Source of the DNA: Sabellastarte sp. h YS-2021
Lineage: Eukaryota; Annelida; Polychaeta; Sabellida; Sabellidae
DNA length: 64,000 nt
Assembly: GCA_964017235.1 (NCBI GenBank)
Contig: OZ024931.1
Span: 101,016,221 to 101,080,220 of the forward strand
Direction: 5' to 3'
The notes under the pieces were generated by a model, which had not been told where the DNA came from, did no database searches, and saw only the letters and a program-made list of their open reading frames with translations. Positions 59,994-64,000 of the stretch are shown here, one piece after another. Each line of letters starts with the position of its first letter. Position 1 is the stretch's first letter. A program made the position numbers and the translations under genes.

Positions 59994-61499
59994 TTAGAAG
60001 GGCCGGTTTTGGTGCGACTTGTGCGGGCTAATCCACTGATTTGATCTGACTCTGCTGGCTGGACTGGCTGGCAGGTCTTGACTGTTGTTGATGAGTGGAA
60101 GATGGCACTGGTGACGGTGCTGGTTGAAGTTGAGAGGGTGAAAATGGCTATGGTGTGTCGATCTGCTAGTACTGTAAGTACACTTGGAATACACTTGCTC
60201 CAAAGAGACTGGATGATCCAGAAGTGTTGTGTTGACTTTCCTCCAGTTGTGAAGCTGCAACTGAAGGTGGGTTAAAAATCATCTGTCTGGAAGTAGAAGG
60301 CTGTTGGTCATCCACAAATACATAAGAAGTTGGCTATGCTGACACTGATGAAGGCCTTGGATGGTTACTGTACTTTGGCAATCACTGTAGCAGGCTGTGT
60401 TGTGGCTATCTGTGTAGGCTGCACAACTGGAATGGAGACTGCTTGAGTTTTCGGTACGATGAGTATGTATTCATGTCCTGCTGTGGCCTATGTTGCTTCT
60501 GAAAGTTGAAATGTGGTGACCTGTTGACTTGTGGTGACCTGTCTCTTACGTTCTTCAGCCTTGTACTGTATTTCACTGAGAAGCTTCACTGTCTCATACC
60601 TGAAGGTCCAAAAGTCTCTCTCCTCCAGGTGTTCAATCTCAGAGTGGAGATAGTTGCAGAATGACTGTCTTGGACTTGGAGTGGGGTCCTGACGTGCACA
60701 CAGAAATGTAGAAATCATTGACCTCATCTGCTGGAAATGATCTAAGACTGGATCTGCAGCAGTGGTGGTAGTCGTGACTGGAGGCTGTCATCCCTTAGGG
60801 CTGGTGCTCGAAGGCTGATGAGTAACATCTGATGCAATGCTGATTTCCGTAACTGAAGCTGAGGCTGTAGCTGCAGAAGGGCTCTGGGATGACTTGAATG
60901 CAGACGACTTGGAAAGTCCCTTCCTTCTGATATGACCTCGTAAAAAAATGAAACTGTCCTTCAGCCAGGTCTGTCATTCTGTGCTCTTCTCAGCTGCTTG
61001 TCCTGACTTCGTCTGAGTGAGCTTGCCATATCTGGTATGTTGAATCTGGAACCACTTCTTCACAGTCTTGACAGGCAAGTTTCTGCTAGCTTCTAGCTGC
61101 TTTCAAAGTCTTTCCTTCTTCTGCTTGTCTTTGAAACTGTCGTTGGTCTTGTCATAAAGTTCCTCGTGCTGTTTAACAAACTCCACGATGGCTTCTTCGT
61201 CTGAATCACTCGGGAAAATGAACTTCATCTGCCCCTTCTTCCGTGTGGATTGAGTTGATTCTACATCAGTATCCGTGTCTGTTCGCGCTCTCTTCTCTCC
61301 TCTTTCCTGGCTCTCTTCCCTCCTCTCTTTGTCCCTCTCTTCCTGCTCTATCCTCTCTCTCATCCTTCTCCTCTCTCTCCCTCCTCCTTCTCTCTCTATC
61401 CTCAGCTGTATCTCCTAACTCGAACTGTGGTTGAGTGTCAGTTAGTACTTCAATCTTTCTCCTTCTGCCCCTTGGCATACTTATCAATAAATCAATCAA
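59994..61499 (-). pseudogene. Harbinger 3 MADF/Myb-like DNA-binding gene
   Basis: The start is near 61480 (MPRGRRRKIEVLTDTQPQFE), then a long Arg/Glu-rich stretch. 61103-61363 holds the MADF core (GQMKFIFPSDSDEEAIVEFV, KQHEELYDKTNDSFKDKQKK). After breaks, LACQDCEEVV / WF-type sequence follows (61030-61075). 60488-60727 is the C-terminal part (RQSFCNYLHSEIEHLEERDF..ETVKLLSEIQYKAEERKRQ), Ser/Gln/Pro-rich towards 60000. Role by family: binds element ends and brings the nuclease. At least two frame breaks. Confidence 0.8.
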
Positions 61500-61910
61500 T
61501 TGTACAGCTTGTTTAAAAAAACAAAACTTAAAAATAAAAGTGATATCTCATAAAACAGATTTCACTCCCAGCCAGTCCACCCTATCTCAAACTTAAGCTA
61601 ATTTGCAAAAATTTTTTTAAAAACCCAGTCGGTTAAAGTTACCGACTGGCCTGTAAACTTTACAGGCCTGTAGGGAACAGTTACAGACAGGCCGGCTAAA
61701 GTTACAGACTTTACTGTAACACTTCCCGCACAGTCTGTTTGTCATCACTTACAGTCAGGAAGTCCATATTTGGGACAAGCCGGATACTTGGTACAGACAG
61801 GCCTGTTTGATTAACTGACAAGCCGGGAAGTGTAACCGACAGGCCGCTAAGTGAACTGTTGCTAGGTGGATGAAATTAGGGTCGGATACAAGGGTCGACA
61901 ACAGTCATAG

Positions 61911-62098
61911 AAATATATCAAACATGTTTGAGTCTCGAACCACTTCTTCACAGTCTTGACAGGCAAGTTTCTGGTAGCTGCTAGCTAGCTGCTTCCAAAG
62001 TATTTTCTTTCTTCTGCTTGTCTTTGAAACTGTCGTTGGTCTTGTTATAAAGTTCCTCGTGCTGTTTAACAGGCTCCACGATAGCTTCTTCGTCTTTA
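61911..62098 (-). repeat. Internal duplication of the MADF coding region
   Basis: This segment repeats 61035-61200 of the same element at about 90% by eye, including ACAGTCTTGACAGGCAAGTT and AAGTTCCTCGTGCTGTTTAA, in the same orientation. It has moved part of the MADF gene (EEAIVEPVKQHEELYNKTND) into the subterminal region. It is not part of a complete gene. Confidence 0.85.
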
Positions 62099-62266
62099 AC
62101 CGACTGGGTCCTAGAGTCGAGAAAATTTGTAACCAACATGTTTGATATTTCACCGACTCTCCCCGACAGGCCGGGGAACTGACCGACCATGTAAACATTG
62201 GTCCCGCCCCTCCAAAAATGCATATACAGTTACCAGCCAGTCGGCTCTAGTGGAACACCTGCATAA

Positions 62267-64000
62267 GTTTGGCAGTGTTTAATCTGTCACCGAGTTTACT
62301 TGTGAGGACTGTCAAGTTTGGATGTACAATGTGCTGTTATTAAAATACGTGTTTCGCAGTCTGCCTGATTCACCACTCAAATATGAATGTATGAGATGGT
62401 TGCCGCACACTGAGTGTCCCTGGGTGGGGGTATTCATTGTGTTTGTGATGACAGGGGACTTGGTGAATCACCTGTGTTGTGCCCCACCTCTCCTGTTCAC
62501 ATACCAGAACGTAATCTAAGCGGCTACAACCTATAAAAGGAACACGGCTTCTGTCGAGAAAACCCGAACACACACTCGGTCTTATTCGGTTTCAAGCAAG
62601 AGAAGACATGAATGGGCAGGGTGTGTTGATATGTGTCCCAAATATACAAGTATACACAACAAAGCACTGGTGTGGAACGAATAGTTCATGGTAAAGAGAA
62701 AATCTCATACACAGAGAGGTGGAATCTGAGAATCCCAGTCCTCATTGTTTTACAACTGTTCAGGATACTACCAAACTCAAGGTAAGTCCGTATAACAGTA
62801 ATTACAATGGATATCAACTGTCACATAAACTGCTATACACTCAAATGGTGTGCATTGTGGCTTTACTGCAGCAAGTGTGTATAGTAAATATTTCTGTAGT
62901 GACTAAAAGAAATAGCAAATCATGTACAGTGTACATTCCTGCTGGTTTTTCAATTGTGTTATTTCACAAGAAGTAAAGTTTGAGTTTCTGTAAGACATAT
63001 GAATCTTTGATGTCAACTGGTTGTAAATATATGTAATATTTAGCTTTACAGTAAACTGAAATGGACATTACTTAGAGAAATGTTTCTTATTGCAGTGACT
63101 ATTTTAACATTAACATACCAACCATACCTTATTTCCCAGTAAATAGTATGTAGAGTATTATGGTGACAACTGGCAGTACATGTTTAGATGTTAATGTCCA
63201 CTAACTAGTTGTACATGCTTTCTATTGATTTCTCATTAAAACTTCGGTTATTTACAGTTCCATCATACTACAGAATTACGTAGCCATGTGACATTCCTTT
63301 GATTAGGTAATGGTCAATAGAGTTTTGAACCATTTTATCTGAGTTTGTATTCATAATGTGTATTCATTTGTAAATGATTGAAGTGATTTAAATGATCGGG
63401 AGCTTTTCTGTTCGGTTGGGACCCTTTGTGCAACTAAAATTATTACACCAAGTGATCCTGGGAGGAAGACCGATCACTTTGGTCATGATTTAAGCGACCG
63501 AAGTGATTGCAACCGAATACCCTAATAGAGAAAAATAACAAAGTGACTAATGGACAGGGACCTGACCAGTAGAAGGCAATGTTAATGAAAAGGTCCCATT
63601 ATATTTTATGTGCAGATCTGCATGTAAGCAATGGTTTAACTAGACCTTTAATTTGATTTGTTGATTATTGGTTAATTATAAAGCTGAAACGATTAAGGGT
63701 ACTAATCAATTCATAAGTTATGAAAGCACTAGTCGCCACCAAGATGGTTAAAATCGTTTTCTGATGTTTTTGACCCTTATGGGATTTTATGGTATCCTTA
63801 AAACTATGAATATTTCAAGTTAAGACCTTAAAAGGTATCAAATTAAAGTATTTTATCTGTATTTTAATTTTAATATATCAAAATATTATATTGTTAGCTA
63901 ATCACTCAATAAATAGGTGAAGCGTTTGCTTGTCTAGCATCTCACGATCCACCATTTTGTTTGTTTGCATCTGGAACACATGCATGTCCATGTGATGTTT
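62267..64000. other. Intergenic DNA, nothing supported
   Basis: AT-rich unique sequence to the window end. No gene, RNA or repeat could be supported. Confidence 0.4.

Larger units (their letters stand above)
57255..62266. mobile_element. PIF/Harbinger element 3, ends and TSD intact
   Basis: Element proper 57258-62263 (5.0 kb), flanked by direct TAA triplets (57255-57257; 62264-62266). The inverted ends begin TGCAGGTGTTCCACTGGAGC at the left; the right end, reversed, begins TGCAGGTGTTCCACTAGAGC. Subterminal regions are packed with short repeats such as GACAGGCC/ACAAGCC. Nuclease gene on plus and MADF-type gene on minus, convergent. Ends are the best preserved of the three Harbinger copies; both genes have frame shifts. 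Confidence 0.92.

Overview
The window looks like AT-rich nuclear DNA from an animal. It has spliced genes with GT-AG introns, intron-borne SINEs, L1/Tx1-like LINEs, PIF/Harbinger DNA transposons and many minisatellites, and no bacterial-type gene clusters. A marine invertebrate (mollusc or other lophotrochozoan, possibly a lancelet) fits the repeat mix, but I cannot fix the taxon from sequence alone.

Genes. Two protein-coding loci can be supported. (1) On the minus strand, eight exon-like segments (37391 down to 1655) join in a consistent reading phase through seven GT-AG introns into one predicted protein of 442 residues. It starts with a Ser-Pro-rich region of five decapeptide repeats. I do not recognise the family. 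Its introns hold most of the transposons of the left half of the window. (2) On the plus strand, a two-exon gene (41911-42268 + 43119-43717) encodes a 318-residue FkbM-type SAM-dependent methyltransferase with an N-terminal membrane anchor. The intron splits the glycine-rich SAM loop.

Mobile DNA, left to right. 1-9.8 kb: an old LINE tail, a GC-motif MITE copy, two related tRNA-derived SINEs with target-site duplications (one sitting in a 53-bp tandem array), and a SINE of a second family. 12.4-16.4 kb and 17.5-22.0 kb: two two-gene Harbinger elements with convergent nuclease and MADF/Myb-like genes, both broken; the second sits inside a minisatellite. 23.4-25.7 kb: a split 36-bp minisatellite and a non-autonomous Harbinger relative carrying a 5S-rRNA-like segment. 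26.8-27.3 kb: a MITE with perfect 36-bp inverted ends. 27.5-29.95 kb: a LINE whose 5' part is inverted, flanked by a 14-bp duplication (twin-priming structure). 31.9-32.4 kb: a second GC-motif MITE. 34.3-35.9 kb and 38.9-41.0 kb: two copies of an element built from 147-bp repeats with terminal hairpins, the first a large palindrome. 44.3-47.3 kb: a 5'-truncated LINE with an unbroken reverse-transcriptase frame and a 16-bp duplication. 50.1-53.5 kb: decayed LINE remains, interrupted by an inverted-repeat element. 57.3-62.3 kb: a third, complete-ended Harbinger element with TAA target duplication.

The most unusual structures are the 147-bp repeat / terminal-hairpin element, whose units each carry a pair of divergent AAGGTCA nuclear-receptor-type half-sites; the twin-primed LINE with both halves readable; and the unrecognised eight-exon gene with two donor sites six bases apart, of which one removes and one keeps an in-frame TGA. 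All exon, domain and family calls come from reading the sequence; no database search or alignment was run.
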